Assembly (NCBI GenBank): GCA_900542615.1
Contig: UQOG01000003.1
Span: 1-63,470 of the forward strand
Direction: 5' to 3'
Length of the DNA: 63,470 bases
From: an uncultured Eubacteriales bacterium
GTDB lineage: Bacteria; Bacillota; Clostridia; Christensenellales; CAG-138
Part shown: positions 35,273-45,131 of the stretch, in pieces
How positions within the stretch are numbered: position 1 is the stretch's first letter
Layout of the letters: each line of letters opens with the position of its first letter
Translations under genes and position numbers: made by a program
The notes under the pieces: generated by a model
What the model saw: only the letters and a program-made list of their open reading frames with translations
Database searches by the model: none
Told to the model about the DNA's origin: nothing

Positions 35273-36018
35273 GCTTTGCGTCCCTTTCTCTTTTTCCACA
35301 GCCGTTTACACCATCTACCCAGGTTCTGGAAGCATAGGTACAGGGCCCGCTGCAGGGAGGATTTCGCCTCCAGGGCCTCATAATCCGCGATGATCCCTTC
35401 CTTGGCCCGCAGCCAATGGCTATATAGGGCCACCGGCGTCAAAAACGCCTGCTCTTCCAAGCTATCCAAAAAGCGGATCTCCGCCTTGGGGGAGCTGAAC
35501 CGGCGAAGCAATACCTTCTTGACCTGGTCCATCAGCAGCAAGGCTTCCTCCCGGGGGTTCATATCCGCCAGGGGCAGCACCTGATACTGGACCTCCAGCC
35601 TGCCCTCCTTGGGCCAGATCCGCAGGTTGTCGCTGAGCAGGGCGGCGCAGGCGATCTCCGGCGGATAATCGGAAATGGACAGCCCCAGGTGGAACAGGGC
35701 CTGGGCCGTATCCACCCGTTCCTTCCAGCTTACCTCCGCCCCCTTATAGAATACCTGGTCGATGGGGGCGCCGTCCACCGCGTCGAACACCGCCACCAGG
35801 CTGCCCTTATCCATAAATATCCCATGGTACGCCGGGCAATGGCGCAGCCGGTCAAAGCTGTCCACATAGGTCTTGACCAGCTGCCCCTCGTATACGTTCA
35901 GCAGGTATTCCCGTTTGTCCCGGCTTTCCAGATCCACGGCCAGCAGGGCCGCATACTGGTCCTGGGCATGTTGGATATGGGTCACCTTATATCTGGAACG
36001 GATCAGGATCGCGTCCAC
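35269..36018 (-). CDS. Kinase-like (probable pseudokinase) protein of the eCIS operon
   Basis: A 249-aa cytosolic protein. The order of strands and helices resembles a short protein kinase: an N-lobe strand YKVTHIQHA, a KREYLLNVYEG stretch, a hinge-like SLVAVFDAVDGAPID, a helix VDTAQALFHLGL and a catalytic-loop-like LLSDNLRIWPKEGRLEVQYQV. No HRD, DFG or Gly-rich loop is seen, so if it is a kinase homologue it is inactive. A basic C-terminal helix (RLWKKRKGRK) could contact membrane or nucleic acid. The start is GTG 36018 with GAAAGGGGT; the earlier frame to 36060 would overlap the fibre gene. The family call rests on pattern only and could be wrong. Confidence 0.45.
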   Translation of the reverse strand: MDAILIRSRYKVTHIQHAQDQYAALLAVDLESRDKREYLLNVYEGQLVKTYVDSFDRLRHCPAYHGIFMDKGSLVAVFDAVDGAPIDQVFYKGAEVSWKERVDTAQALFHLGLSISDYPPEIACAALLSDNLRIWPKEGRLEVQYQVLPLADMNPREEALLLMDQVKKVLLRRFSSPKAEIRFLDSLEEQAFLTPVALYSHWLRAKEGIIADYEALEAKSSLQRALYLCFQNLGRWCKRLWKKRKGRKA

Positions 36019-36049
36019 AGCATAACCCCTTTCTCCCTTGCTCTTCGGT

Positions 36050-37819
36050 TTATTCCACAATCACATAGGCGCTGGCCGCCACGCTTTCATCCGCGCTGGC
36101 CGTGGCTACGATCTCATAGGTGCCCTGGGCCTCCGGCGCCTGATAGATGCCGTTCTGGTCGATGGCCCCGCCGCCGGCGTCCTTCACCGTCCAGATCACG
36201 CTCTTATCCTCGCTGCCCTGTACCACCGCCTTGAAGCGCATTTGCTCCCGCTTCTCCAGCCTGGATACCTCCGGCACGATGCTCACCCGCACCTGCCGGT
36301 TCTCCAGCAGCCGCTTGGTATCCCGCTCGGGCTTCTGGGCGTAATAATGGATGCGCACCCGGTTCCCCTCCACGTTGTCGTGGAGCCAGATCCCGATCCG
36401 CATGGTGCCCTTGCCGGGATACACCACCGCCGCCGTCTCCACCCAAGGGGCTGCGATGGGGCTATTCTTGGAGCGGAACACCTCGCTGTTGCCGAACAGG
36501 TGGGCCTCCCCGTCGTTTTCAAATTCCACCGCCAGCCGCACTTCCACGTTCCCCGGCCCCAGGCCGTGGGGGATCTCCTCGGACATATACCGGCCGTTTA
36601 CCTTGATGCCGCCCGGCATGGCGATGTCCACGATGCCGTGGCTGGTGGTATAATCGTACAGCTCCGGCGACGGGATGCCAAAGGCCAGGTGCAGCGCATT
36701 TTCGCTCTGGGAATAGCTGGCCTTCACGTCCGGCTTCTGCCAGAACTCCAGGGATTCCACCGAGGTGGTCACCTCCAGCCGGTCCTGGCCCGCCGTCTGG
36801 GCCGTCCGGTCCCGATCCAGCCGCTGCCCGAAAGGCAGGTTGGTCACATGGCCCAGGAATACCCGGTCCGTGGACTGGATCAGCTCCAGCTTGGCCAGAT
36901 AGATGGGGGTCTCCCGGCCCTTCAGGTGCTGGCTCAGGTCATCCTTTTGATGCTTCAAATCCAGGTATGCCGTCCGGTCTGCGCAAAGGGCGATCTCCGC
37001 CGGGATCTCCAGCATGTTTTTGTAGGTATGGCCCCCCATTTCGATGGTCAACTCCGCCCCGTTGGGGAACAGGGGCGCCACGATGTCCGAAAGGCCCTGG
37101 GCCTTGAGCCGGAAGGTGGTGACCAGCACGTTGCGGGTCTCCTCCGGGCTCTCGCTATAGCTTAGGCTGATCCGGCCGTCCTCGCCATCCACGATGCCGC
37201 ACTCCCCTTCCAGGGTAAAGCGCACCGGCGGGGTCTTTTCGTTTTTGACCACCAGCATACCCGCGGTGAATTCATCCCCGCCGCATACCGCCGCGTCCAC
37301 GAAGAACACCAGGGTCAGCCCGTTGTCCCCGTACAGGATGCGCACGTTTTCCCGGCCCATGGTCTCCAGCAGGCCCCGGTATTCCGGCGGCTCCGCGGAG
37401 AAGTACAGCTTATAGCCCTCCCGGGTCATATTGAACTGGCTGGTGGCCCCCGTATCCGAGCCCACCGCGTTCACCGGCTCCGTATCGGTTTCATCGTAGG
37501 CCAGGCACAGATACGCGTCCGCCTGGTCCTTCAGGGAGCCATAGCCTTCGATCATCTCCAGCCGCCGCACCAGGGGCTCCTCGATGACCACCTCCCGGCC
37601 CAGATAGTCCAGGGCCATGCCGCTGCCGATGAGCAGGGTGGTATCGTCGCTGCGGCTCACTCCCAGGCCGCACACCACGCCCGCGCCATGCACCACACGG
37701 TTGACCAGGCGGCGCTTCGCGCTTGCATAGTTCTGCTCCGCCTCAAAATCCCGCACCGTAAGCAGCTTTCCATAGAAATACCGGTTTCGCTCCATGGGGA
37801 AAAAGCTAACGTCCTTCAA
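36050..37819 (-). CDS. Probable eCIS baseplate/fibre protein
   Basis: A 589-aa protein. The N-terminus (MERNRYFYGKLLTVRDFEAEQ ... VVHGAGVVCGLGV, about residues 9-55) is a pattern I associate with a baseplate-linked protein next to tail protein I in eCIS loci. The middle is beta-rich and the C-terminal ~90 residues look like a bacterial Ig domain (VIWTVKDAGGGAIDQNGIY). TTG at 37819 with GGAGG at 8 bp is the better start; the first ATG (37795) lacks a site. It overlaps the tail-protein-I stop by 14 bp. A host- or surface-binding fibre (Afp13-like role) is the most likely function, inferred from position and modular beta domains. Confidence 0.6.
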   Translation of the reverse strand: MKDVSFFPMERNRYFYGKLLTVRDFEAEQNYASAKRRLVNRVVHGAGVVCGLGVSRSDDTTLLIGSGMALDYLGREVVIEEPLVRRLEMIEGYGSLKDQADAYLCLAYDETDTEPVNAVGSDTGATSQFNMTREGYKLYFSAEPPEYRGLLETMGRENVRILYGDNGLTLVFFVDAAVCGGDEFTAGMLVVKNEKTPPVRFTLEGECGIVDGEDGRISLSYSESPEETRNVLVTTFRLKAQGLSDIVAPLFPNGAELTIEMGGHTYKNMLEIPAEIALCADRTAYLDLKHQKDDLSQHLKGRETPIYLAKLELIQSTDRVFLGHVTNLPFGQRLDRDRTAQTAGQDRLEVTTSVESLEFWQKPDVKASYSQSENALHLAFGIPSPELYDYTTSHGIVDIAMPGGIKVNGRYMSEEIPHGLGPGNVEVRLAVEFENDGEAHLFGNSEVFRSKNSPIAAPWVETAAVVYPGKGTMRIGIWLHDNVEGNRVRIHYYAQKPERDTKRLLENRQVRVSIVPEVSRLEKREQMRFKAVVQGSEDKSVIWTVKDAGGGAIDQNGIYQAPEAQGTYEIVATASADESVAASAYVIVE

Positions 37820-38924
37820 CTTCGTTTCCTCCGATCATAGTGTCATAGTGGATGGTGGTGTTTTCATCTATTACAACCGGGACATAATCGCTTACCATGG
37901 TATTGACCCCCAGGTAGGTATGCCGGTCCAATTGTACGCATCGCTTAAGCAGCACCAGCTCAAATTCCGTGCCCGCCGGGATCAGGCGCTGCATCCGTTC
38001 CAAAAAGGCTTCCATCTGGGCCCGGCTGTGGAAAGCGTCCTCCGGCAGCAGAATGAAAAACTGATAGGGGTTTTCCCCGTACAGCCGCCGGTACAAGGCG
38101 GAATTGGCGCAATCCGGCCGGTTGGGGTCCACGTCCGCGCTTTCGATGAGCAAGGGCGTCTGGCCGGTGAGCCGCCGGACGGAGCGCTTGATCCCCGCCA
38201 CCGTGTACAGGCTTTCATAATCCGCCTGGGCGGTGCGGATCCGGTCCGCCAGGGTCTCGCCCCCGCCTTCCTCCGCCCCCACGCACATCCAGTCCGCCAG
38301 GTATTCCAGCATGGGGCCCGAGGTGTTCTCATAGTCGAACCGGGCGGGCAGGTCGTAGATGGCCTGTTCCATATCCATCATAATGCTGTCGAATATGGAA
38401 AGGAAGCGTTTTGTGAAATCCCCGTTCTCCCGGTAGATGGCCGGCAGGTAATCCACCATATGGTCCCCCGCCATGTGGAGCCGCAGGGCCTCCAGCCCGG
38501 GCGCGGGCCCGGAGGCAAAGAACTCCAGCATCAGCCACAGATAGCGGCCGTTCTGGTCGATGTAAAAATCCTCTCCCTCCCCCACCGGGGTGAACAGGGC
38601 CTCCAGGGCCTCCTCCGCCTCCGGTGCGCCGGGGGCCAGGCTGGCCAGGTATGCTTCCAGGGTGGCGTAATCCCCATAGGGGGCTGCGTCCGCCGCATAG
38701 GCCCGGGTGCGGATCAGGCTATCCTGGGCCAGCCGGCAATCCAGGGACGTCCGGCCCCAATAAAAGCCCGTTTCCCCGCTATCCAGGCCCCATAGGCAAA
38801 TGACCCCCCGCCTGGCGCCTGGCGCCAGGGTCAGGCCGTCCCCTTCGGGGACCACCCCCCAGCAATAGGCGGCGCGCCAATCCTCCGCTTTGTTCAGCAC
38901 AAGCTGTCGTTGAAGCCGTTTCAT
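37806..38924 (-). CDS. Phage tail protein I-like baseplate protein
   Basis: A 372-aa protein with the tail-protein-I signature around residue 155: YLPAIYRENGDFTKRFLSIF, followed by a helix-rich region LEYLADWMCVGA and the RRLTGQTPLLIESADV step. These proteins connect the baseplate wedge to fibres. ATG 38924 has AGGAGGAAAGG. It lies between the second J-type wedge gene and the fibre candidate, the usual order for contractile baseplates. Confidence 0.85.
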   Translation of the reverse strand: MKRLQRQLVLNKAEDWRAAYCWGVVPEGDGLTLAPGARRGVICLWGLDSGETGFYWGRTSLDCRLAQDSLIRTRAYAADAAPYGDYATLEAYLASLAPGAPEAEEALEALFTPVGEGEDFYIDQNGRYLWLMLEFFASGPAPGLEALRLHMAGDHMVDYLPAIYRENGDFTKRFLSIFDSIMMDMEQAIYDLPARFDYENTSGPMLEYLADWMCVGAEEGGGETLADRIRTAQADYESLYTVAGIKRSVRRLTGQTPLLIESADVDPNRPDCANSALYRRLYGENPYQFFILLPEDAFHSRAQMEAFLERMQRLIPAGTEFELVLLKRCVQLDRHTYLGVNTMVSDYVPVVIDENTTIHYDTMIGGNEVEGR

Positions 38925-38944
38925 CCTTTCCTCCTATGCGGGCC

Positions 38945-41008
38945 CTAGCGGGTCTGTAGATCCAGGGAGCCCAGGTAGGCGATGGCGTTCTGCTTGAGCC
39001 TCAGGTCCCCCCGGGGATCCTCGTAGCAGTCGGGCCGCAGGGCCCTTAGCTCCAGCCGCTCCACCTGCATCACCCCGTCCAGGGCCATCAGCTCCGCCAT
39101 CAGGTCGTCCTTGACCACCGGGTCCCCGATGGTCCGGCCCTGCCTGCCCGTTTCCAGGTAAGCCTCCACCTGCCGCCGGATAGCCGCCTCCAGGCCGGGG
39201 CCCCGGCCCCGCACCTGCAAGCGCACCCCCACCGGCACGTATTGGGGCGGCACCACCTTCACCCGGGTGCATACCGGCCGGTATCGCTCCAGCTGGGCCT
39301 GGATCGCCGCCATAAAAGCCGCGTCCGGCATGGGCCGCTCCTGGGCGCTCCAGGGGCGCACCACCACCGTCACCACCGGGATCCGGCTGCGGCCCGCAGG
39401 CTCATCCGGGTCAAACCCGGCGATGGCCTTGGCCTGGGCCACCCGCAGCCCCGGCGTCGCCAGGGCCAGGCGCTCATAGTCCGCCTGGGACACGCATTTA
39501 TAGGTATCCTCCATGGAATGGAGGAAGGCGGTAGCCGCATCCTGCAGGCTTTGGGCCTCCCGGCCGCCTACGGCCGCCCGGTTGTCCGCAGGGCTGCCGT
39601 CTGCAAAGGTAAGGCCGCAGCCCTCCGGCACATTGCCCCTGCTGCAATAGGACAGGGCCAGGGAGGCGATCATCACCCCCTGCTCCCCACGGGGCGGGAT
39701 GGCCCCATGGGCCCCGTCCCCGAAGAGCAGCTGTTCCCCGGCCGGGTCAAAGGTAAAGGCCAGATCCCGGGGGCCGCAGGCGGACAAGTCCGCCACATAC
39801 CGCCACAACCGGGGTCGCACCTGGCCATCCCGGCAGCGGGTATCGCAGATGAGGGCCAGGGTCTCAGGCAACGCCTGCCTGCCCCCCAGATCCAATTCGA
39901 TGGCCATATTGGGCAACCCGGTGGAGGGGTACAGCAGCCGGTTATACCGCAGGGCGTCCTGGCTCACCACCAGCAGGTTGTCCTGGCCGTCCTGGGCGCT
40001 GCCCGCGCCCTGCACCGTCACCGCCAACCCGTCCGCCGTGGGCCGCTGCGCCCATTCCGCCACCCTTAGCCCCGCTTCCTCCCGGAGGAACAGGTAGACC
40101 CCGCCGGTCTGGGACACCGCGTCCTGCAAAAGGAGGGTGGTCTCCCCCGGCCCGATCCTGTGCCAGCGAAATCTGGCCCAGGTCTCCTGCTGGGCGCTGC
40201 GGAACCAGCCGGCGGATACCTGGCTGAGCCGCACGTCCTCCTCGCAGCCGTGCCGGGTCTCCTCCGCCACCAGATACCGGCCCGGGGGCAGCCCGCAGCC
40301 GCCGTCGCTTTCCCCGAAGCCTTCCGGGAAGGTAAAGGTGATAAAGCCGCTATGGCTCAAGGCGTGGGTCTCATCCTGGACCTGGGGCAGGGCGTCTGTG
40401 CCCCAGCACCGCCATGCCAACGTCCGCGGGGCCGCCTGGCCTGGGGCGAAGGGGTTCCGGTCCACGGGCCGCTTGTCGTCCACCTCAAACCACAGGCGCA
40501 TGACCCGTTCTTCCCCGGAGATGCCGATGATCAGCTGGCCGCCGCCCTTTCTAGGCAGGAAGGGCCATATGGTGATGCCCGGCTGCCCCATAATGCCGGT
40601 CATATCCTGAGGGCCCTGGGGCCCGTTCAGATAGATGGCCGTCACCTGGCCCCCCGCCCGGGCGGGCTCCAGCAGCTCGAAGCATACCCCTTCGCTATTT
40701 TCCAGCCGGGCCAGCAGGGGATAGGCTTCCCCCTCCTCCCAGGCCGGGCGCACCAGGCAGGCCGCCGGCCGGGCCGGCGCGGGGATCACGCCCAGGAGCT
40801 TGAGGAACTTCTGCTTGAGCTCCTCCGTCACCACGTTCATGTGGTATTGCTGCATTTCCTTATACCAGGCCATCAGCTCCAAAATGGTGATGCCTGGGTC
40901 ATGGGCGTTATGATCCGTCCAGGCGGGGCAAAGCCAGGGCAAGCGCCCCAGGGCATATTCCATGATATCCCCAAAGGTCTGGTCGTCCAGATTCCTGGAT
41001 CGCAGCAT
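38945..41008 (-). CDS. Baseplate J-type wedge protein (Afp12-like)
   Basis: A 687-aa protein. Near residue 35 it has AHDPGITILELMAWYKEMQQ, the characteristic opening of putative baseplate assembly proteins. A baseplate_J-like core follows at about 470-660 (ATPGLRVAQAKAI, VVVRPWSAQERPMPD, RVKVVPPQYVPVGV). It forms the baseplate wedge together with the larger J-type protein encoded just upstream. ATG 41008 has GGAGGGAAGG. The length and both regions are intact. Confidence 0.88.
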   Translation of the reverse strand: MLRSRNLDDQTFGDIMEYALGRLPWLCPAWTDHNAHDPGITILELMAWYKEMQQYHMNVVTEELKQKFLKLLGVIPAPARPAACLVRPAWEEGEAYPLLARLENSEGVCFELLEPARAGGQVTAIYLNGPQGPQDMTGIMGQPGITIWPFLPRKGGGQLIIGISGEERVMRLWFEVDDKRPVDRNPFAPGQAAPRTLAWRCWGTDALPQVQDETHALSHSGFITFTFPEGFGESDGGCGLPPGRYLVAEETRHGCEEDVRLSQVSAGWFRSAQQETWARFRWHRIGPGETTLLLQDAVSQTGGVYLFLREEAGLRVAEWAQRPTADGLAVTVQGAGSAQDGQDNLLVVSQDALRYNRLLYPSTGLPNMAIELDLGGRQALPETLALICDTRCRDGQVRPRLWRYVADLSACGPRDLAFTFDPAGEQLLFGDGAHGAIPPRGEQGVMIASLALSYCSRGNVPEGCGLTFADGSPADNRAAVGGREAQSLQDAATAFLHSMEDTYKCVSQADYERLALATPGLRVAQAKAIAGFDPDEPAGRSRIPVVTVVVRPWSAQERPMPDAAFMAAIQAQLERYRPVCTRVKVVPPQYVPVGVRLQVRGRGPGLEAAIRRQVEAYLETGRQGRTIGDPVVKDDLMAELMALDGVMQVERLELRALRPDCYEDPRGDLRLKQNAIAYLGSLDLQTR

Positions 41009-41032
41009 ATCCCCTTCCCTCCTTTCCCGGGC

Positions 41033-43960
41033 TTATACCACCCGGATGGTGTGGTTCCCGCTGCGCACCGTGGCAAAGGGGAACCCATCGTCCGTATCCA
41101 AGGCGCACAGACAGCGCCGTCCGTCTTCAAAATAACTGCCCTCGCAGGACACCCGCTCCACGCTGCGCACATTGGGCGTAGCCTTGATGGTGCGGTATAG
41201 CTCCAGCAGGTTGATCTGCTGGCCGATCTCCCGGCTGCGCCAGGTCTTTTCGATCAGGGCCGCGATATGCCCCATCAGCGCCTGCTGGGTGGTGGCCGCC
41301 TGGTCCAGATCCCACATCTGCACCTGGGCGTGCACGTGTACCGTCATCTCCGTGGAGGGCACCACGTGGAGCCGCTCCCCGGCGATCAGGTTGCAATCGC
41401 ACCGCTCTGCCAGGTAGTCGTAGATCTCCCGGCACAGGTTATAGCCCATGGCGGTCTCGGAAAGGTCCTTGCCCATCACCACCAAACATACATGGCCCGG
41501 GGCGTGGCGGCCCTTTTGATCCGTATTGGAGAAGCATTTCACATGGGCGGCCCGGGAGAAGCGGAAGAGCACCATCTGCTCAAAATCCGCCGCGCCCAGA
41601 GCCCTGCCCCGGTGGCGAATGCACTTGTTACCAAGGCTTTCGATTTTTTCCATGGGGGTAGGGTCGGTGCCGCCGCTCATGGGGCCAATGTTTACCACCC
41701 CGGTGATCCGGGGTAAGGAGCCCACCAGGGCGTTGACCTGGCCGGCTGGCAGGTTTCCCCGCACGCCACCTCCATAGAAGTAGGTCACTCGGATATTCAG
41801 CGTACCCTTGGGGGGCACCTTGCCGTTGCGGCCGTTGCCGAAGCGGATGATCCCCGCCAGGGCCTCCAGCTCATAAACCCGGGCGTCCCCATCTGCCAGC
41901 AACAGATTGGAAACCGGTTCCCAGCGGACGAAGCAATGGGTCACCAGCCCTTCCTCCCGCTCCAGCCGGATCCGGCCGGGCAGCTGGGCTTCCAGCTGGG
42001 CCATCTGGCCGGCGGACAGCTCCCCGGCTTCATCCACCCACACCTGGCATTCCAGCACCGGGGTCTCCAGCAGCTCCAGGGTCTTATCCACCTCATAGGC
42101 TTCCGTGCTGAAGTATTGATCTGCGCCCCGCTGCTGCTGCCGGGCCTCCACGATGTTGAAGTCCAGCCCGGTCACCTGGGGCGCGGGCCGGGTGAGGGGA
42201 GTGAAGGAGCTCAGGCTCATCCGCAGCCAGCAGCCCGTTTCCCCAAAGAAGGTGGTCTCAGGCACCGGCTGGGAGATATACAGGAAGGCCGTGCCCGTAT
42301 AGCGCATATTCTTGGTTTGATCCACCGTGCGCACCTGGACGAACCCGGTCCCGTCCCAGGCCTCAAAGAGGATCTTGCTGGGCAGCCGGGTCTCCCCGGC
42401 GATCTGCATCAGCATGGACAGGGGCATCCCGTGGGGCGAGCCGTCAAAGCGCAGATACATGGCCCGGGGATGGGGAGGCAGGGGATCGTAGACGGTCATG
42501 GCCAGGTCCGTGACCCCCTCCGCCTCCGGGACCTCGGTCAGGGTGGCGTTGTTCCAGGCACGCACGGCCTGGGCAGGCCGCAGGTGGTCGTATTGGAAGT
42601 TGCACTGGATCCCCTTCACAAAGGGCAAGATCCAGCGGGGAATGGCGCTCAGGTAGTTTTCCACGTTCACCACCCGGGCCCGGATGTAATAGCCGGTTTC
42701 CGCGTTGACCGTGGCGGCCGCCATGTCCTCCGGCACCGTGAACAGCACCAGCAGCGCCCCCTCCCGCTTGCAGGAGAAGGGGTTCTGGTTGCCGCCCACC
42801 GAAAGCTTGGCCCAGCCGGTGCCGTTGTAGTACTCCCACACCACCTGCTCCACGAACACGTCGTCCGGCAGGATGCGCACCGCGTCGTTCTTATCGATGA
42901 TCCGCTTGTTGAATTCGTATTGGGGCTCATCCCCCACGGTGGAATAGATCACCGGCACGATATCCAGCCCCAGGTTTACCCGGGCGCCCCGCTTGCAGAA
43001 CACCCGGTCGGAGCGGATGTAGAACATCTCATAGGGGGCGGGCCGCCGGCCAAAGCAATAGCCGCCCTCCGCCAGGGAGATGGGGATGTCGTTGTTGGAG
43101 GCGCTGTCCGCGGCCACGCTTTTGGGGATCATGCTTCGCAAGGCGATGCCGCTGAGCTGAATGGCGCCCTCCACCTTGGGGCTCACATCGCAGTAGATGT
43201 AAATGTTGCCGTCCGCCTCCGGGCAAAGGGCCTTTTCATCCTCCTTGAACAGCCGCAGGATACCGCCCTCCGCCTGCACCCGGTCAAAGGCCGGGTAATC
43301 CACCCCGTCAAAATACCGCCAGGCGGCCCCTTCCGGGTCCCCCAGGGTCTGGGCGGTGGCAGCCTCCAAAAACCGGGCGGTCTGCCGCAGGGAGATCTGC
43401 AATTCGCAGGGGCCCGCCAGGTCCAACACCTGGTTCTGGGCAAAGGCGAACCGGTGGAACTGAAGGTTTGCTTCCCCGGTGGGGGCGAAGAAGGGCTGCT
43501 CTTTGGAACGATCCAGCCGCTCGATCCGGCCCGCCTCCGGGTCCACGTAATATACGTCCGCCAGGCTGGCGGTAATGGCCTCGATCCGGTGGGTGGTGGC
43601 AAAGACCGTATTGGTGCCGTCCTCTTCCTGGGCGGCGGCAAAGATCTCCGTGCCCGCCGGCACCGGCACCGGCCCGCCTTCCCCGCCGGCTTCAAAGCGC
43701 ACCAGCCCGCACGCAGGGGTCACCCCCGGCCCGGGCACGCCCAGCAGGTTGAGAAATTCCGTATAATGCTTTTGCGGCAGCAGGTTGAACCGGTCGATGG
43801 TCTGATAAAACATCTCCCCAAACAGGGTGGCGATGGCCGCCCCGGGGTCGGTTTCATCCCCCTGCTCATAGCGCCATTCCGGGACGTATTCCCCCGCCCG
43901 GCGCTGGATCAGGTCCATCAGGTCCTTCTTGGTCCGCGGGTCCAGGATGGGCTTGTTCAT
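41033..43960 (-). CDS. Large baseplate J-type wedge protein (Afp11-like)
   Basis: A 975-aa protein. The N-terminus DPGAAIATLFGEMFYQTIDRF (about 36-56) followed by KHYTEFLNLLGVPGPG matches the larger wedge protein of eCIS. The C-terminal third carries the J-type region (RHRGRALGAADFEQMVLFRF, HVVPSTEMTVHVHAQV). It pairs with the 687-aa protein to build the T4 gp6-like wedge. The start at 43960 overlaps the gp25 stop (ATGA), showing coupling. Confidence 0.88.
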   Translation of the reverse strand: MNKPILDPRTKKDLMDLIQRRAGEYVPEWRYEQGDETDPGAAIATLFGEMFYQTIDRFNLLPQKHYTEFLNLLGVPGPGVTPACGLVRFEAGGEGGPVPVPAGTEIFAAAQEEDGTNTVFATTHRIEAITASLADVYYVDPEAGRIERLDRSKEQPFFAPTGEANLQFHRFAFAQNQVLDLAGPCELQISLRQTARFLEAATAQTLGDPEGAAWRYFDGVDYPAFDRVQAEGGILRLFKEDEKALCPEADGNIYIYCDVSPKVEGAIQLSGIALRSMIPKSVAADSASNNDIPISLAEGGYCFGRRPAPYEMFYIRSDRVFCKRGARVNLGLDIVPVIYSTVGDEPQYEFNKRIIDKNDAVRILPDDVFVEQVVWEYYNGTGWAKLSVGGNQNPFSCKREGALLVLFTVPEDMAAATVNAETGYYIRARVVNVENYLSAIPRWILPFVKGIQCNFQYDHLRPAQAVRAWNNATLTEVPEAEGVTDLAMTVYDPLPPHPRAMYLRFDGSPHGMPLSMLMQIAGETRLPSKILFEAWDGTGFVQVRTVDQTKNMRYTGTAFLYISQPVPETTFFGETGCWLRMSLSSFTPLTRPAPQVTGLDFNIVEARQQQRGADQYFSTEAYEVDKTLELLETPVLECQVWVDEAGELSAGQMAQLEAQLPGRIRLEREEGLVTHCFVRWEPVSNLLLADGDARVYELEALAGIIRFGNGRNGKVPPKGTLNIRVTYFYGGGVRGNLPAGQVNALVGSLPRITGVVNIGPMSGGTDPTPMEKIESLGNKCIRHRGRALGAADFEQMVLFRFSRAAHVKCFSNTDQKGRHAPGHVCLVVMGKDLSETAMGYNLCREIYDYLAERCDCNLIAGERLHVVPSTEMTVHVHAQVQMWDLDQAATTQQALMGHIAALIEKTWRSREIGQQINLLELYRTIKATPNVRSVERVSCEGSYFEDGRRCLCALDTDDGFPFATVRSGNHTIRVV

Positions 43961-44364
43961 TCTTCCGCTCCCTCGTTCAAATAAAACGGGTATACCCGAT
44001 TGTACCGGTTATTGGTATTGCGCACGGTATACTCCACCTGGATGAGCAAGGCGCCGGCATTGCCGTCCTGCTCCCGGGTCTCCACCTCCACGTCCACGAT
44101 CCGGGGCTCCTGGAGCAAGAGCTGCTCCTGCACATCGTATGCGATGGCGGATTTGGAATTGTGGGCCATGGGGGAAAAGGCGTATTCCGCCACATTGGAT
44201 CCGAATTCCGGCCGCATCACCCGCTCCCCGATGGAGGTCTGGATGATGATGCGCACCGCTTCCTCGATATCTTCCTCAAAGAGGGACATGGCGATCTTTC
44301 CTGTCCGCCGGTCGATCTGCAGCGGGAATTTCAAGCCGCTGCCCAAAAAGTCCTTGCTGCCCAT
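43957..44364 (-). CDS. gp25-like baseplate protein (Afp9-like)
   Basis: A 135-aa protein of usual gp25 length. It contains EEAVRIIIQTSIGERVMRP followed by EFGSNVAEYAF, the gp25/lysozyme-like wedge pattern with the conserved GER-x-x-RPEFG motif. It nucleates sheath assembly at the baseplate. It lies between the spike and J-type genes and overlaps the latter by 4 bp. Confidence 0.93.
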   Translation of the reverse strand: MGSKDFLGSGLKFPLQIDRRTGKIAMSLFEEDIEEAVRIIIQTSIGERVMRPEFGSNVAEYAFSPMAHNSKSAIAYDVQEQLLLQEPRIVDVEVETREQDGNAGALLIQVEYTVRNTNNRYNRVYPFYLNEGAEE

Positions 44365-44381
44365 GCTGCCTCCTTCCGGGC

Positions 44382-45131
44382 TCAGTTGATCTGCACCAGG
44401 GCGCCCTTGATGGTGGTATTTCCGGACGCCTGTACGTTCAGCAGGCCGTTGGACTTGATATCCACCTGGCTGCCGTTGGCGGTAAAGCCGTTGTTCGCCT
44501 TATGCTCCACATCCGTGCCGGCAAAGGATATGGTCTTGTTCCCCTTGCCGGTGATGTTGCCGGCGGATTCCAGCACCAGGCTGGTATCCCCCGCGCTCAG
44601 GGTAAGCTTGGTCTTGGCCGCCAGGGTGATCTCCCCCTTTTCCCACAGGATGGTCAGCTTGTTGTCCCCGTTTTTATCCTGCAGGGCCAGGCTTTTGTTT
44701 TCATCGTCCAGCTGGAGCATGGTCCCCGCCGGGGTGGTGACGGTGACCTTTTCCTTTTTTTCGGTATCCTCCAGCTTGATCTCTATGCCCGCCGGGGTCT
44801 TGATGCACCGCACCTCGTTGACCCCGTCCTGCACCGTATAGGGGGGCTTGATATCGTTGGCCCAATAGCTGCCCAGCACGATGGGATGGTGCACATCCCC
44901 GCCCAGATAGGTGAGCAGCACCAGGTCCCCCACCTTTGGGAAGAAAAACTGGCCGTAGCCCTGTCCGCCCATGGGCGCCATGCAAAAGCACCAATCCGTT
45001 TCCCCCACGTCCTTGTCCGCGGTGACGGGCTTGCACTTAAGCCGGTTCAGGTTATCCGGGTCCTTGATGTTGGTGACCTCGGCCAGGATGACCCCGGATT
45101 TGCGCATATAGCTGGTGGCGTCGTTGCTCAT
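44382..45131 (-). CDS. Spike protein, gp5/VgrG-base-like (second half of a split spike)
   Basis: A 249-aa protein. The OB-fold-like first ~90 residues (GVILAEVTNIKDPDNLNRLKC, KVGDLVLLTYLGGD, HPIVLGSYW) match the gp5/VgrG base. The rest is a beta-helix-type repeat (KLTILWEKGEITLAAK, LTLSAGDTSLVLES). In Afp/PVC one gene (Afp8) often encodes both gp27-like and gp5-like parts; here they are separate. ATG 45131 overlaps the gp27-like stop by 4 bp. Confidence 0.88.
   Translation of the reverse strand: MSNDATSYMRKSGVILAEVTNIKDPDNLNRLKCKPVTADKDVGETDWCFCMAPMGGQGYGQFFFPKVGDLVLLTYLGGDVHHPIVLGSYWANDIKPPYTVQDGVNEVRCIKTPAGIEIKLEDTEKKEKVTVTTPAGTMLQLDDENKSLALQDKNGDNKLTILWEKGEITLAAKTKLTLSAGDTSLVLESAGNITGKGNKTISFAGTDVEHKANNGFTANGSQVDIKSNGLLNVQASGNTTIKGALVQIN

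Noticed and set aside
41936..43984. A 682-codon plus-strand open frame opposite the large J-type gene, and similar ones across 22-62 kb
   Set aside because: Shadow frames caused by high G+C coding; the minus-strand genes carry recognisable families and ribosome binding sites.
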